Source: Tragulus kanchil (Eukaryota > Chordata > Mammalia > Artiodactyla > Tragulidae). Taken from it: a stretch of DNA of 64,000 bases. Made by a program: the position numbers and the translations under genes. Where the stretch lies: the NCBI GenBank assembly GCA_022376925.1, contig JAIOJX010000005.1, forward strand, positions 15,218,501 to 15,282,500, read 5' to 3'. Shown in pieces: positions 1 through 11,203 of the stretch (positions are counted from its first letter, which is position 1; each line of letters begins with the position of its first letter). The notes beneath the pieces are model-generated. The model searched no databases, was not told the DNA's origin, and saw only the letters and a program-made list of their open reading frames with translations.

Positions 1-120
1 AAAACCTCACAGACGTATTATGTTTCATAATGGGGAAAACCTTTAAGTTACAGGCAGAGTTCTGAACTGAGCCCTGGCCAGCAGTCTCCCACGCAGTTCA
101 TGTTGCAAAGGCATCTGTAC

Positions 121-294
121 CTTACAGTGAGCGAAGGTGACGGTGTACTGGGCATCCTTGGTCTGCGGGGAAGGCACCTCGGGGTCCACGACGGGAGCTG
201 CCACTGTGGATTCACACTGGTCCCAGAACGTGTATTGACAGAAGACAAAATTTGAGAGATTTAAGGGCAGCCCAGTTGCTTCTTTAATTTTGAC
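121..294 (-). CDS. KIF13A: KIF13A exon e16: C2-like segment
   Basis: A 174 bp exon of 58 codons in phase 0, from VKIKEATGLPLNLSNFVFC to YTVTFAHCK. The pattern (a strand, ATGLP, then FVFCQYTFWDQ) resembles the start of a C2 domain and is conserved in kinesin-3 motors ahead of the DUF3694 region. The acceptor is CTCTCCAG and the donor GTACAG, a weaker donor type also used by e5. It is the last exon in gene order in the window; the next one lies below base 1. A poly-A tract sits in the intron right upstream. Confidence 0.95.
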
Positions 295-1046
295 CTGGAG
301 AGCAAAAAAAAAAAAAAAAAAACCAAACACACGTGTAATTCTCATAAAGAAAACAAAGTCATGCACTCTTTTCAAATCCAACGACCTCAAATTTAAAAGT
401 GATGAAATACATCAGTCATCCATTTGACATAGGAAAATATTTCATTAAGGGTTACCCATCTGTCATGATAGGCTTCCCAGGTAATGCAGTAGTAAAGAAT
501 CTGCCTGTCAGTGCAGGAAATGCAAATTCGATTCCTGAAATTGGGAAGATCCCTTAGAGTAGGAAATGGCAACCCATTCTAGTATCCTTGCCTAGGAGAC
601 TGCATGGACAGAGAAGCTCAGCGGGCTGTAGTCCGTGGGGTTTAAAATTGGACCTGACTGGGCACACAGGTATACATGCATCTCTGGAATGAAATCTGTG
701 CCATGGTTTTAAAACTACAGTATATGAGCCTGGGGACAAAGGCACACATCCCTCTCAAACGTTCCTAAGGACTGAGTGTCAGATACACCTGTGACCTTGA
801 CGAGAAAAGCACGATTCACTAAACAATATACAGTCCTTGCAGGCCACAGACATAGACTTTTGAAGTTTCACACAACTGTCATCATGAAGGGTGCTGTACT
901 TCTGGGGAAAGTACTGTCCATTATTGCATTTGCTGTCAGAAAGTCCAACTTGTGCCACGTTCTAGGAAAAATGCCCAAGATTTTCTATCAAACGGTTGTG
1001 ACTGGCAAAGGTCGTGTATCTGAGCCTGCCCAGCCCCGCCGCTCAC
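295..1046 (-). other. KIF13A intron between e15 and e16
   Basis: Contains a run of about 18 A near the acceptor of e16 and a Bov-tA type SINE at 471-665. I see nothing else in it. Confidence 0.9.
471..665 (+). mobile_element. Bov-tA/Bov-A type SINE
   Basis: Starts with the ruminant tRNA-SINE head (GGCTTCCC, GTAAAGAATCTGCC) and continues with the Bov-A body (ATGGCAACCCATTC, GAGACTGCATGGACAGAG). Diverged. Confidence 0.85.
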
Positions 1047-1208
1047 CCGGCAGGTCAGTTTCTTGACTCGGTGGATGATCTCTCCGCTGCTGTCCACCAC
1101 TTCAAGACTCCCGCTCTCGCTGGAGTTCTCCGAGGAGTCGTCCTCCACCACGCGCTCCGGGACGGCGCCTGTAACTCGCATCACTTCCATGTGGAGACGC
1201 CCTGCAAC
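1047..1208 (-). CDS. KIF13A: KIF13A exon e15: acidic serine-rich segment
   Basis: A 162 bp exon of 54 codons in phase 0, from VAGRLHMEVMRVTGAVPER to HRVKKLTCR. It begins with a beta-rich stretch, passes through the acidic run VEDDSSENSSESGSLE, which has several possible acidophilic kinase sites, and ends with a basic strand. In the family this lies just after the KIF1B-type domain and before a C2-like segment. The acceptor is TGACCCAG and the donor GTGAGC. The donor choice that ends in CGG keeps the phase with e16. Single copy, just before the first duplication. Confidence 0.95.
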
Positions 1209-1933
1209 CTGGGTCAAGGAACCGGAGCACCATGGCGTTAAAAGGCAGCCTGTGGACCAAACTGGCCTGGGATGGAAAACTGGACTCCTAGGCCACCTCC
1301 AGCAGTAGGAAACGCGGTACTTCCAGAGCCAGTCCACTCCAGCACCTGCCCTGTGAACATCTGGCTTCACTCTCAGTGAAATCTGCCTTTGTACTTTGCC
1401 TCCTGCAATCATCTCCATTCCGAACCCTCTTTTCTCCAGGACAGCTCACGAACAGCATAAAGGCAGCAGTCACACGCGATCTGGAGTCATCGACTTCCCC
1501 CGTTCACATATCCATTCACACACTCGTCTCATCAAAGACCCGGTATCGTGGGGAACACCATCGGGTCTGCCGCCTGGACGCTCACAGCCAATGAGGAGAC
1601 ACAGAATTACAAACCAGGAACCAAGGAATAGACGGACTGCTCCAACAGAGATCTGAGCAGTTTGTCACGGGATAAATGTATCCACTCAAATACTCACAGA
1701 GAACGGACTGTGTGCCAGGGGCTGGACTAAGCGCTGTGTTTACAACAGTAAACCAAACAGCCACGGCCACTGGGCTCATCCAGCCTTTGTTCTCTTGGAA
1801 ACAGAGAAGGAGACTGGACCTCACACGGAAGCTGGAAGCAGGGTGAGGGGTGAGACCTACTCCAGGAGGAATGACATATAAATACAAAGCCACAAAGGTG
1901 CAAGGAAACAGTCCCTTTAAAATGGTTTTTCTA

Positions 1934-2260
1934 GGGCTTCCCCTGGTGGTCCAGTGGGTAAGGACACCGCCTTGCAGTGCAAGGGACGCCGGTTCGATCC
2001 CTGGCCTGGGAAGATCCCACGTGCCGCAGAGCGGCTGGTGTCCAATCACCGAGCCGGAGCTCTGAAGCGCATGCGCCCAGAGTCGGTGCTCTGCAACAAC
2101 AGACGCCACCGTGATGGGAGGCCCACGGGAGCCAAAGAACAAAGATGGATGAAAATAGAGAAATGAAAGACCAATAGAAGTGACCCGCCCACTCCCCTCC
2201 CTCCCCAACCCGACCCCTGCCCAAAAATAAATAAATAAATCTTTAAAAAAAAAAAAAAAT
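1934..2260 (+). mobile_element. tRNA-headed SINE, long C-rich tail (tail type L)
   Basis: The head has A-box-like TGGTCCAGTGGG and B-box-like GGTTCGATCCC. The body ends GACCAATAGAAGTGACC, followed by a C-rich extension and (AAAT)n. Repeated at 3042-3367 by duplication 1. Confidence 0.85.
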
Positions 2261-3041
2261 GGTTTTTCTAAAAAAAAGATGGTTTTCTAAAAAAATCATC
2301 TTAAAGGGATGGGGGGAAGGCAGTGCTTAAAGTTTCTGGAATGTTCTGGAGGTCCTCTGGAGTGATGGGAGTTCAGCAGTGCCTCTCCTGTAATTGGTGG
2401 CACAGAACTGAATTAAGGGGAGAATGACCCTGACCTTCGCAGTCTCAGAGTGTGCTAATGGGCCAGGCTTATGTTTAATACCACACTTTCAGGTTCTGGT
2501 GACAAGTTGTGCAGGGGACAGATGCTTCGGCAGTGCCACTGTCACCTTAAACAGAGAGGCGCATTCTCAACAACAGCTCAGATCGAACTCCTGCAGAGCA
2601 GCTGGCCCGGGCGCCCAGGGCCTGCAAGAAATTAGTGGATGGCATTGGACACATAAGACAAGTATGGAGGCAGGAGTGAGAGGAGGTGACGAAAGAAAAT
2701 CCGCGAAATCAGTTAGCAAATGGTGCTTTTTTCTCCAGGAACCAAGGAATAGACTGCTACAGGGGCAGTTTGTCACGGGATAAATGTATCCACTCAAATA
2801 CTCACAGAGAACGGACTGTGTGCCAGGGGCTGGACTAAGCGCTGTGTTTACAACAGTAAACCAAACAGCCACGGCCACTGGGCTCATCCAGCCTTTGTTC
2901 TCTTGGAAACAGAGAAGGAGACTGGACCTCACACGGAAGCTGGAAGCAGGGTGAGGGGTGAGACCTACTCCAGGAGGAATGACATATAAATACAAAGCCA
3001 CAAAGGTGCAAGGAAACAGTCCCTTTAAAATGGTTTTTCTA

Positions 3042-3367
3042 GGGCTTCCCCTGGTGGTCCAGTGGGTAAGGACACCGCCTTGCAGTGCAAGGGACGCCGG
3101 TTCGATCCCTGGCCTGGGAAGATCCCACGTGCCGCAGAGCGGCTGGTGTCCAATCACCGAGCCGGAGCTCTGAAGCGCATGCGCCCAGAGTCGGTGCTCT
3201 GCAACAACAGACGCCACCGTGATGGGAGGCCCACGGGAGCCAAAGAACAAAGATGGATGAAAATAGAGAAATGAAAGACCAATAGAAGTGACCCGCCCAC
3301 TCCCCTCCCTCCCCAACCCGACCCCCGCCCAAAAAAAAATAAATAAATCTTTAAAAAAAAAAAAAAA
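3042..3367 (+). mobile_element. tRNA-headed SINE, tail type L (copy through duplication 1)
   Basis: Second copy of the element at 1934-2260, differing by one base and by length of the A-rich tail. Confidence 0.85.
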
Positions 3368-4167
3368 TGGTTTTTCTAAAAAAAAGATGGTTTTCTAAAA
3401 AAATCATCTTAAAGGGATGGGGGGAAGGCAGTGCTTAAAGTTTCTGGAATGTTCTGGAGGTCCTCTGGAGTGATGGGAGTTCAGCAGTGCCTCTCCTGTA
3501 ATTGGTGGCACAGAACTGAATTAAGGGGAGAATGACCCTGACCTTCGCAGTCTCAGAGTGTGCTAATGGGCCAGGCTTATGTTTAATACCACACTTTCAG
3601 GTTCTGGTGACAAGTTGTGCAGGGGACAGATGCTTCGGCAGTGCCACTGTCACCTTAAACAGAGAGGCGCATTCTCAACAACAGCTCAGATCGAACTCCT
3701 GCAGAGCAGCTGGCCCGGGCGCCCAGGGCCTGCAAGAAATTAGTGGATGGCATTGGACACATAAGACAAGTATGGAGGCAGGAGTGAGAGGAGGTGACGA
3801 AAGAAAATCCGCGAAATCAGTTAGCAAATGGTGTTTCTTAAGCTTTTTCCCCTAATGCTTTTGAGAACCTAACACATTTATAGCATAATTATAGGGGGAT
3901 TAATGGAACACTTAAACCCCACCATGGACCCTTAAGAAACCTTGACGAGGGATTTGCCACTAGGTTTCTTCGCCATTGGATTCATGCCCACTTTTTTTTA
4001 ATTCAAATAAAACACTTTATGTACCAATAGACCCAAAGGATTACCACTCGAATAAGTAATCATCATATACAAAATTATGAACTGGATACTGTACTCTCTT
4101 TTTCTTATACTAAGTCTTTTCAATCTGATGTTTATTTTACACTTTTATTTTGGGCTGAGCTTGTTCT

Positions 4168-4690
4168 TTTTTTTTCTTTTAATTGAAGGTCATTGCTTTA
4201 CAGAATTTTATTGTTTTCTGCCAAATATCAACATAGAGTAATGTGGAAACTTACGTTACTATATGCAAAATAGAAAATCAATAGGAATTTGCTGTGTGAC
4301 TCAGGGAACCCAAAGAGGGGCTTGTGGCCATTTTTAACATGGGAAAAAGCAACATAGCTCACTAGTTTCCACTATAGCCTAGTGTTCACAGGTAGGCTGC
4401 TCAGGTTGAATGGGAGCTAGGGTCTATTTTCTGGGTTCATTGTGGGCAGAGTGGTGCCCTCTTCTCAGCCTGCTTTAAGAATCATGAACTATATGTAAAA
4501 TAAATAGCCAGTGGGAACTGGCTAAATGATGCAGAGAGCTCAGTCGTGCTCTGTGAGCAACCTAGAGGGGCGGGGGCGAGGTTCAAGAGGGAGGGGGCAT
4601 ATATACACCTGTGGCTGATTTATGTTGACGGCAGAAACCAACACAACACTATAAAGCAATTATCCTCCAATTAAAAATAAACTAGAGAAA
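4168..4690 (+). mobile_element. L1 3' end with an inverted piece at its left
   Basis: Bases 4168-4232 read as the antisense of a ruminant L1 3' end. From 4233 the sequence switches to sense (GTAATGTGGAAACTTACG) and runs to TATCCTCCAATTAAAAATAAA. Confidence 0.7.
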
Positions 4691-5166
4691 CAAAGCAAGA
4701 AAGGAACTTCAAAAAAAACTCAGCACTTCCAAGTCTGCATGGTACTGAAGTACAAGCTAGGAAAAAAGGATGCTACTGAATTTAAACTGAGAACACCAGC
4801 TGATGAACTGACTAATATAAAAAAGTCTGAACATTTTCTGAAATGTTTCAGGCTGACATGAGGCCAATATAATTATATATGAGGTAATTGAAATATGAGA
4901 GGTTTTTTTTTTTTAAGGAAGTGATAACAATGGAATGGTTAAGCTTGTTTTCTTTGAATATTTTAGATTTCAAAATGATCTTCTCACGTTATATCTTGTA
5001 AAGACCACTTAAGGGCCAGGAAGGCGCTAATGTGTATTAAAGAGGGAGAGACTGAAAGAGAAAGCAATGTGGGCCACAGAAAGGAATCTGGTTTCCAAAA
5101 GATTCCTAGTTTGATTAAAACAAAACAAATCTTTGTGAATCACAAATAATAAACATGTTCCAATAA

Positions 5167-5434
5167 TTTTTTTTTTTTTTTTGGCCACTTCTATTGGTCT
5201 TTCATTTATTACCATCTTTGTTCTTTGGCCTTTCTGGGCCTCCCATCTCAGTGGCCTCTCTGGCTGCAGACCACCAGCTCTGGGTGCATGCGCTCCAGAG
5301 CTCTGGCTCGGTAGTTGGACACATCGGTCCAGCCACTGTGCGGCATGTGGAATCTTCCCAGGTCAGCGATCGAACCTGCGCCCCTTGCACTGCAAGGCGG
5401 TGTCCTTACCCACTGGACCACTAGGGAAGCCCCC
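5167..5434 (-). mobile_element. tRNA-headed SINE, short tail (type S)
   Basis: T-run, then GGCCACTTCTATTGGTC, the common body and a tRNA head ending GGGAAGCCC on the plus strand. Confidence 0.85.
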
Positions 5435-5629
5435 AATAATCTTTTAAAGCCATGACTTAATTTTGATAGGTTTTATTGACATTAGTAGAGGAAAAAGAAT
5501 GTCATCCTGAGGCTCCACCCTAGTTTCTGGATCCCCCTCAAGAGCATAACTTAAAACTAAGAGCATAACTTAAAACTAAAAAACGAACTCAAACCACAGT
5601 CTTTTTCTCCCCGGCTGGCTTGTCCTTAC

Positions 5630-5779
5630 CTCCCCCTGCTGGCTGATGATAGGAACTGCATACTGAAGCTTCACATCACAGAAAAGACACTCCAGGAACA
5701 CATTAGCCACGCCAATGAGGTTGTGATTCTCTTGGGCTTCATAAAAAGGGTCACCTCGTTTCCCGTAGACTCTCTTTGC
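5630..5779 (-). CDS. KIF13A: KIF13A exon e14: KIF1B-type domain
   Basis: A 150 bp exon of 50 codons in phase 0, from AKRVYGKRGDPFYEAQENH to PIISQQGE. It holds the rest of the KIF1B-type domain, with DPFYEAQENHNLIGVANVFL and CDVKLQYAVPII as its conserved cores. The acceptor is ACCACTCAG and the donor GTAAG. It has no long open frame around it and was found by translating the gap between e13 and e15, which both require it for phase and family order. One conservative change from human as I recall it (RVYG against RLYG). Confidence 0.95.
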
Positions 5780-6223
5780 CTGAGTGGTAGAAGAGGCAAG
5801 GAGTTGGGGCGGACGTGAGTAAGAAGTAAACTATCAACGTAATACTATTTAAAACCAGCATTTTAAAGTGTTTCAAAAAGAAAGCATTTATCCAAATCAG
5901 TTAAAAGTGAAGTGAGAATCATGTCACACAAACAAACCCAAGCGAGCACATGGGAGGGGCGATGATGGATGTAAAGGCATCGAGAGCCTTCTTCAGGTAC
6001 AGCCCCATCCACCACTCCGTCTTCCCAGCACAACCCACCTGCACAGCTCCACTCCCTGTGTTTTGCTTCATTTCCTTTGTCAAATCCTTTTTCCCATGAC
6101 TATTGTCCAAAAAATGGATCCTGCTCTCTAAAATGATTCTTAGCACGTACTCAGTGACGAACAGCGAGAGGAGCATAAATAGATGCTAATGAGTCCAAAA
6201 GCCATGCTGGCCCATCTAAGCTG

Positions 6224-6461
6224 GATTTTTTTTTTTTTTTTGTCTCTAAGTCATCATCATTTATTTTCATGCATCTTTATTCTTTGGCATGGGTGGGCCT
6301 CCCAATGGAGTGGCCTCTCTCACTACAGAGCACTGGCTCATAACTGGACACATTGGCCCAGCCACTCCATGGTATGCGGGATCCTCTGGGCTAGAGATCA
6401 AACCGGTGTCCCCTGCACTGCAAGGCAGACTCTTTACCCACTGGACCACCAGGGAAATCCT
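6224..6461 (-). mobile_element. tRNA-headed SINE, tail type D1
   Basis: Same body as the element at 5167, but after the T-run it reads GTCTCTAAGTCATCATC instead of the GGCCACTTC tail. Confidence 0.82.
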
Positions 6462-6469
6462 AAGCTGAT

Positions 6470-6622
6470 TTTTTTTTTTTTTTGGCTGTGCTGGGTCTTA
6501 GTTGTGAGACTTGGAATCATTAGTTGCAGCATGTGGGATCTAGTTCCCTGACTAGGGATCGAACCCAGGCCTCCTGCATTAGAAGCCCGGTGCCTTAGCC
6601 ACTGGACCACCAGGGAAGTCCC
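6470..6622 (-). mobile_element. Short tRNA-SINE (Bov-tA/ART2-like)
   Basis: T-run, GGCTGTGCTGGGTCTTAG, then a degenerate tRNA head ending ACCAGGGAAGTCCC. Confidence 0.82.
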
Positions 6623-6890
6623 CTAAGCTGATTTTTAACACCACTGGCAAAACAGCATGAATTCACTTCCCTTGACTTCACTTCACCTGACACGTGGTAA
6701 AGGTGCAGCCCGAGAAGAACAGGCTAGGTATTCTCTTCATTTAGTTCCTATCTGTGTGAGGCTCACATATTTTGTGACCCATCTAACTGACCTTTCAAGA
6801 TCACTCTCAGTTTATGTCTCTAATGTGAATGTCCCAAACATCACTATAGATATGCACTCATGCACATGGGTGCGTTCGGACAATTTTTTT

Positions 6891-7005
6891 TGTTGTTTAG
6901 TCACTCGGCCGTGTCTGATTCTGTGTGACTGGATGGACTGCAGCCCACCAGGCTCCTCTGTCCGTGGACTCCTCCAGGCAAGAATACTGGGTTGCCATTT
7001 CATTC
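6891..7005 (-). mobile_element. Bov-A fragment
   Basis: GTTTAGTCACTCGGCCGTG, CTGCAGCCCACCAGGCTCC and CAGGCAAGAATACTGGGTTG are typical of ruminant Bov-A repeats. Confidence 0.85.
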
Positions 7006-7097
7006 ACGGATGCACGTGGGTGTGTTCTGATGATAAAATCACTTATATTCTGTCCTTTCAACATGACCACAGCTCCTTGACATTTTGTCTCTTTTAC

Positions 7098-7238
7098 CTC
7101 GGGAATCTTTTCCTTCCATTCTTGGTAAAGGTCTCTCATATCAATTAATTTATTCTCCAGCTTCTCAATGGTCCACACTTGGGTACTTTTTCCTTTCCTT
7201 CTCACTTGAATAGCTGGCTCACTCACTATCGCTCCTCT
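7098..7238 (-). CDS. KIF13A: KIF13A exon e13: start of KIF1B-type domain
   Basis: A 141 bp exon of 47 codons in phase 0, from RGAIVSEPAIQVRRKGKST to YQEWKEKIPE. The part VWTIEKLENKLIDMRDLYQEW is the beginning of the domain found after the FHA in KIF1 and KIF13 motors (Pfam KIF1B family). The acceptor is TTCTACAG; the donor reads GTAAAAG, less typical but well placed. Reads KIPE where I recall KVPE in human. It lies just outside the second duplication and has one copy. A Bov-A element sits about 95 bp downstream of it in gene order. Confidence 0.95.
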
Positions 7239-7678
7239 CTGTAGAATGAAGGAAAATAACAACAAAAAAACATAACAAATTTTGTTATCATGTTTTTGGA
7301 TTGCTGAAGCAATATGTGTTCCCATAGAGCAGAAAGATGGGAAAAAAACTGCACAAAATGTATACAAAGAAAGATGAAATCTATCATCTAGGAAATATTC
7401 TGGTTTATTTTCAACCCTCTTTGTATAGCCTTGCACACACATTTTTATGGCAATCAGAACCAAACAAAAACACAAACTTTCCATCCCAATTCTTTCTCCA
7501 CCATTAACCTGTGTTATTAAATATTCCTCATAAACATAATTTTTAATAGCAACATAGCAGTCTATTATGGGGAGAAACCACTCATTTGACTCAGTCTTCT
7601 ACTGGTCAATATAATGACTGTTTCAAGTTTTTGCTATTATGAAGGTAACGGATAGGCTGCCCACTCCAGTATTCTTGG

Positions 7679-7856
7679 GCCTCCCTGGTGGCTCAGACGG
7701 TAAAGAATCCGTCTGCAATGTGGGCGACTAGGGAAGATCCTTTGGAGAAGGGAATGGCTATCCACTCCAGTATTCTTGTCTGGAGAATTCTATGGCTTGT
7801 CCAAGGGGTCAAAAGGAGTTGGACATGACTGAGCAGCTTTCACTCACTCACAGGAT
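7679..7856 (+). mobile_element. Bov-tA/Bov-A type SINE
   Basis: Head CCTCCCTGGTGGCTCAGACG, body CCACTCCAGTATTCTTG, end GGACATGACTGAGCAG. Repeated at 8790-8967. Confidence 0.88.
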
Positions 7857-8267
7857 AAGCATCCTTGTACAAAACACATACATCTTCATTCTAAATTTAA
7901 GTATGAATTTAGAATAAATTTCTCAAAGCAGAACTACATGATCAAAAGACTAAAATGCACAAAGACTGGTGAGATACTCTGACTCTCATTTTTCACTCAC
8001 TTGTCAGAGGGAAAAATGGATGAAAACTTTATGTGTCAAAGTTTCTCCCTAAATAAAAACAAATCTTCATGTTGACATGATGGAAATTTCCCAATGGCTA
8101 CAAAGAATCTTTCTGTGTATACAAAACAGGTGCCTTTTGAGACGTCCTTTCCTGTAGAATTCACTCTCAGAAAGATACCATCACGAAACATACACACATC
8201 CCCTGTTTCAGGAGGCAGGTATACGAGAGAAAAGCAGGAGGAATTACTTACATCTGTTTCTAGTTTC

Positions 8268-8394
8268 AGTGCTTTCTTTATTTTTCGCTGCACCTCATAA
8301 CTTGTGGGATCTTAGTTGCCTGGCCAGGGATTGAACCTGGGACCACAGCAGTAAAAGCATTGAGTCCTAACCACTGGAGCACCAGGGAAGTCTC
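8268..8394 (-). mobile_element. Short tRNA-SINE
   Basis: TTTTTCGCTGCACCTCATAA then a degenerate tRNA head ending ACCAGGGAAGTCTC. Repeated at 9379-9505, and its last part again at 10582-10634. Confidence 0.8.
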
Positions 8395-8399
8395 AAGTT

Positions 8400-8531
8400 T
8401 CTTTGTTTATTTATTTATTTTGCAGGGGTGGGTTGGAGAGGGAGGGGGGCGGGCGGGCCACTTCTATTGGTCTTTCATTTCTCTATTTTCATCCATCTTT
8501 GTTCTTTGGCCCTTGTGGGTCTCCCATCGCA
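8400..8531 (-). mobile_element. tRNA-headed SINE, tail type L, cut by duplication seam
   Basis: Tail and first half of the body of the element complete at 9506-9824; it stops at the seam near 8532. Confidence 0.85.
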
Positions 8532-8789
8532 GTGGCCTCTGGTTTATAAATCCTTTATGGCAATCAGAACCAAACAAAAACACAAACTTTCCATCCCAAT
8601 TCTTTCTCCACCATTAACCTGTGTTATTAAATATTCCTCATAAACATAATTTTTAATAGCAACATAGCAGTTTATTATGGGGAGAAACCACTCATTTGAC
8701 TCAGTCTTCTACTGGTCAATATAATGACTGTTTCAAGTTTTTGCTATTATGAAGGTAACGGATAGGCTGCCCACTCCAGTATTCTTGGG

Positions 8790-8967
8790 CCTCCCTGGTG
8801 GCTCAGACGGTAAAGAATCCGTCTGCAATGTGGGCGACTAGGGAAGATCCTTTGGAGAAGGGAATGGCTATCCACTCCAGTATTCTTGTCTGGAGAATTC
8901 TATGGCTTGTCCAAGGGGTCAAAAGGAGTTGGACATGACTGAGCAGCTTTCACTCACTCACATGATA
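8790..8967 (+). mobile_element. Bov-tA/Bov-A type SINE (copy through duplication 2)
   Basis: Duplicate of the element at 7679-7856. Confidence 0.88.
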
Positions 8968-9505
8968 AGCATCCTTGTACAAAAACACATACATCTTCAT
9001 TCTAAATTTAAGTATGAATTTAGAATAAATTTCTCAAAGCAGAACTACATGATCAAAAGACTAAAATGCACAAAGACTGGTGAGATACTCTGACTCTCAT
9101 TTTTCACTCACTTGTCAGAGGGAAAAATGGATGAAAACTTTATGTGTCAAAGTTTCTCCCTAAATAAAAACAAATCTTCATGTTGACATGATGGAAATTT
9201 CCCAATGGCTACAAAGAATCTTTCTGTGTATACAAAACAGGTGCCTTTTGAGACGTCCTTTCCTGTAGAATTCACTCTCAGAAAGATACCATCACGAAAC
9301 ATACACACATCCCCTGTTTCAGGAGGCAGGTATACGAGAGAAAAGCAGGAGGAATTACTTACATCTGTTTCTAGTTTCAGTGCTTTCTTTATTTTTCGCT
9401 GCACCTCATAACTTGTGGGATCTTAGTTGCCTGGCCAGGGATTGAACCTGGGACCACAGCAGTAAAAGCATTGAGTCCTAACCACTGGAGCACCAGGGAA
9501 GTCTC

Positions 9506-9824
9506 AAGTTTCTTTGTTTATTTATTTATTTTGCAGGGGTGGGTTGGAGAGGGAGGGGGGCGGGCGGGCCACTTCTACTGGTCTTTCATTTATCGTTTTT
9601 CATCCACCTTTGTTCTTTGGCCCGTGTGGGCCTCCCATCGCAGTGGCCTCTGTTGTCACAGAGCACTGGCTCTGGGCGCACGTGCTCCAGAGCTCCAGCT
9701 CGGTAATTGGACACATCGGTCCAGCCGCACCGCCGCACACGGGATCTTCCCAGGCCAGGGATCAAACCGGCGCCCCTTGCACTGCAAGGCGGTGTCCTTA
9801 CCCACTGGACCACCAGGGAAGCCC
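9506..9824 (-). mobile_element. tRNA-headed SINE, tail type L
   Basis: Full element with (TTTA)n, a G-rich antisense tail, GGCCACTTCTACTGGTC, body and tRNA head. Repeated at 10637-10955. Confidence 0.87.
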
Positions 9825-10072
9825 ATCAGGTTTCTTTGTTTTAAAGAAAGCATTTAAACTAGCAAGTATTTTAGCCGCCCCCACCCCAACAACCAAATTC
9901 TGATATTCTGATCATAAAATATCCAAGGAGGTCTCAAGAGGGAGTCGTTAGAAGGACAGACTTTCCAGCTGAAGTCAGGGGCTCCTCATGGGTGTTCTGC
10001 GGATGTCAGGGTTACGGTCCAGCTCACAGGACCTACTGCTCTTTCCCTCATCCTCTTTGAGAGTGTTCTTAC

Positions 10073-10235
10073 CTTCCTGTTGGCACTGAGGTTTGCAGCG
10101 GGAATCTGCAGAGTCACCTGGTAGTCGGTGAGCTTGCTCATCTCCTCGGCTAAGAAGTTTGCCTCCCTCACCAGGGTGTTGGCTTTGACCAACTGCTCCC
10201 GCAGTCTGGCCAGGCTCTGGCGGAAGAGCTCATCC
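10073..10235 (-). CDS. KIF13A: KIF13A exon e12, copy nearer the 3' side: coiled coil
   Basis: A 163 bp exon: G completes an arginine codon, then 54 codons from DELFRQSLARLREQLVKAN to NLSANRK. It is a helical segment that continues the coiled coil and leads to the KIF1B-type domain; EANFLAEEMSKLTDYQVTLQIP is highly conserved in the family. The acceptor is ACCCACAG and the donor GTAAG. An identical copy with both splice sites lies 1131 bp away at 11204-11366. The normal protein has this segment once, so only one copy can be used. Confidence 0.94.
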
Positions 10236-10636
10236 CTGTGGGTCACAGAAACGGAAATGAGACCATCCGAAAGAAAGCTGCAACTCCATTTTCCAAGTGA
10301 GTCGTATTATTAGAAAGTAGTAGACATCTCCTCTCGGACAATTATTTTTCAACCTATTTTTGCCAATTCACCGCTTATCCTTCTCTCTTCCCACTCGGGT
10401 TCCATGGACTATCCATAGGCAACTATGGATGAGGAGACAGTGTTTGGGGTGATGTAACTTCCAACCATGGTTTAAATTATATCATATTTGAAAAAAGCTA
10501 GATTTTGATATGATAATGTGGAAAAAAGAAAACCAAAAGAGAGCGAGAGCCCAGTGAAGTTCTTTTAGGGAAAGTAAGGGGGGAACCACAGCAGTAAAAG
10601 CATTGAGTCCTAACCACTGGAGCACCAGGAAGTCTC

Positions 10637-10955
10637 AAGTTTCTTTGTTTATTTATTTATTTTGCAGGGGTGGGTTGGAGAGGGAGGGGGGCGGGCGGGC
10701 CACTTCTACTGGTCTTTCATTTATCGTTTTTCATCCACCTTTGTTCTTTGGCCCGTGTGGGCCTCCCATCGCAGTGGCCTCTGTTGTCACAGAGCACTGG
10801 CTCTGGGCGCACGTGCTCCAGAGCTCCAGCTCGGTAATTGGACACATCGGTCCAGCCGCACCGCCGCACACGGGATCTTCCCAGGCCAGGGATCAAACCG
10901 GCGCCCCTTGCACTGCAAGGCGGTGTCCTTACCCACTGGACCACCAGGGAAGCCC
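10637..10955 (-). mobile_element. tRNA-headed SINE, tail type L (copy through duplication 3)
   Basis: Duplicate of the element at 9506-9824. Confidence 0.87.
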
Positions 10956-11203
10956 ATCAGGTTTCTTTGTTTTAAAGAAAGCATTTAAACTAGCAAGTAT
11001 TTTAGCCGCCCCCACCCCAACAACCAAATTCTGATATTCTGATCATAAAATATCCAAGGAGGTCTCAAGAGGGAGTCGTTAGAAGGACAGACTTTCCAGC
11101 TGAAGTCAGGGGCTCCTCATGGGTGTTCTGCGGATGTCAGGGTTACGGTCCAGCTCACAGGACCTACTGCTCTTTCCCTCATCCTCTTTGAGAGTGTTCT
11201 TAC

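Larger units (their letters stand above)
1615..3835. repeat. Tandem duplication 1, offset 1108 bp
   Basis: Copy A about 1615-2730, copy B about 2738-3835. The interior is nearly identical, with homopolymer length changes (around 2228 against 3336) and a T/C difference. The first 45 bases of copy B are ragged compared with copy A. Confidence 0.95.
1209..5629 (-). other. KIF13A intron between e14 and e15
   Basis: Holds duplication 1 (1615-3835), a tRNA-SINE with long C-rich tail (two copies through the duplication), an L1 3' end with an inverted piece (4168-4690) and a SINE at 5167-5434. About 1.1 kb of the length is duplicate. No coding signal. Confidence 0.9.
5780..7097 (-). other. KIF13A intron between e13 and e14
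   Basis: Three SINE insertions (6224-6461, 6470-6622, 6891-7005) make up most of its recognisable content. The 5800-6220 part is plain intron with nothing recognised. Confidence 0.9.
7446..9652. repeat. Tandem duplication 2, offset 1111 bp
   Basis: Copy A 7446-8540, copy B about 8557-9652. It cuts a SINE in the middle: copy A stops inside the element at 8531 and copy B carries it on. C/T differences are seen between the copies (around 7562 and 8673). Confidence 0.95.
7239..10072 (-). other. KIF13A intron between e12 and e13
   Basis: Filled by duplication 2 and the first part of duplication 3, with a Bov-tA/Bov-A element, a short tRNA-SINE and a long-tailed SINE inside. No exon seen. Confidence 0.9.

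Noticed and set aside
936..1418. Single 160-codon minus-strand gene
   Set aside because: Only the part 1047-1208 is coding (exon e15); the rest is intron read through.
1934..2020. Functional tRNA gene
   Set aside because: A- and B-box-like words are present, but the cloverleaf is not complete and the sequence is the head of a SINE.
1582..3316. Long minus-strand open frames of 208 and 249 codons
   Set aside because: They read through the antisense of a tRNA-SINE and both copies of duplication 1; no splice context or family match.
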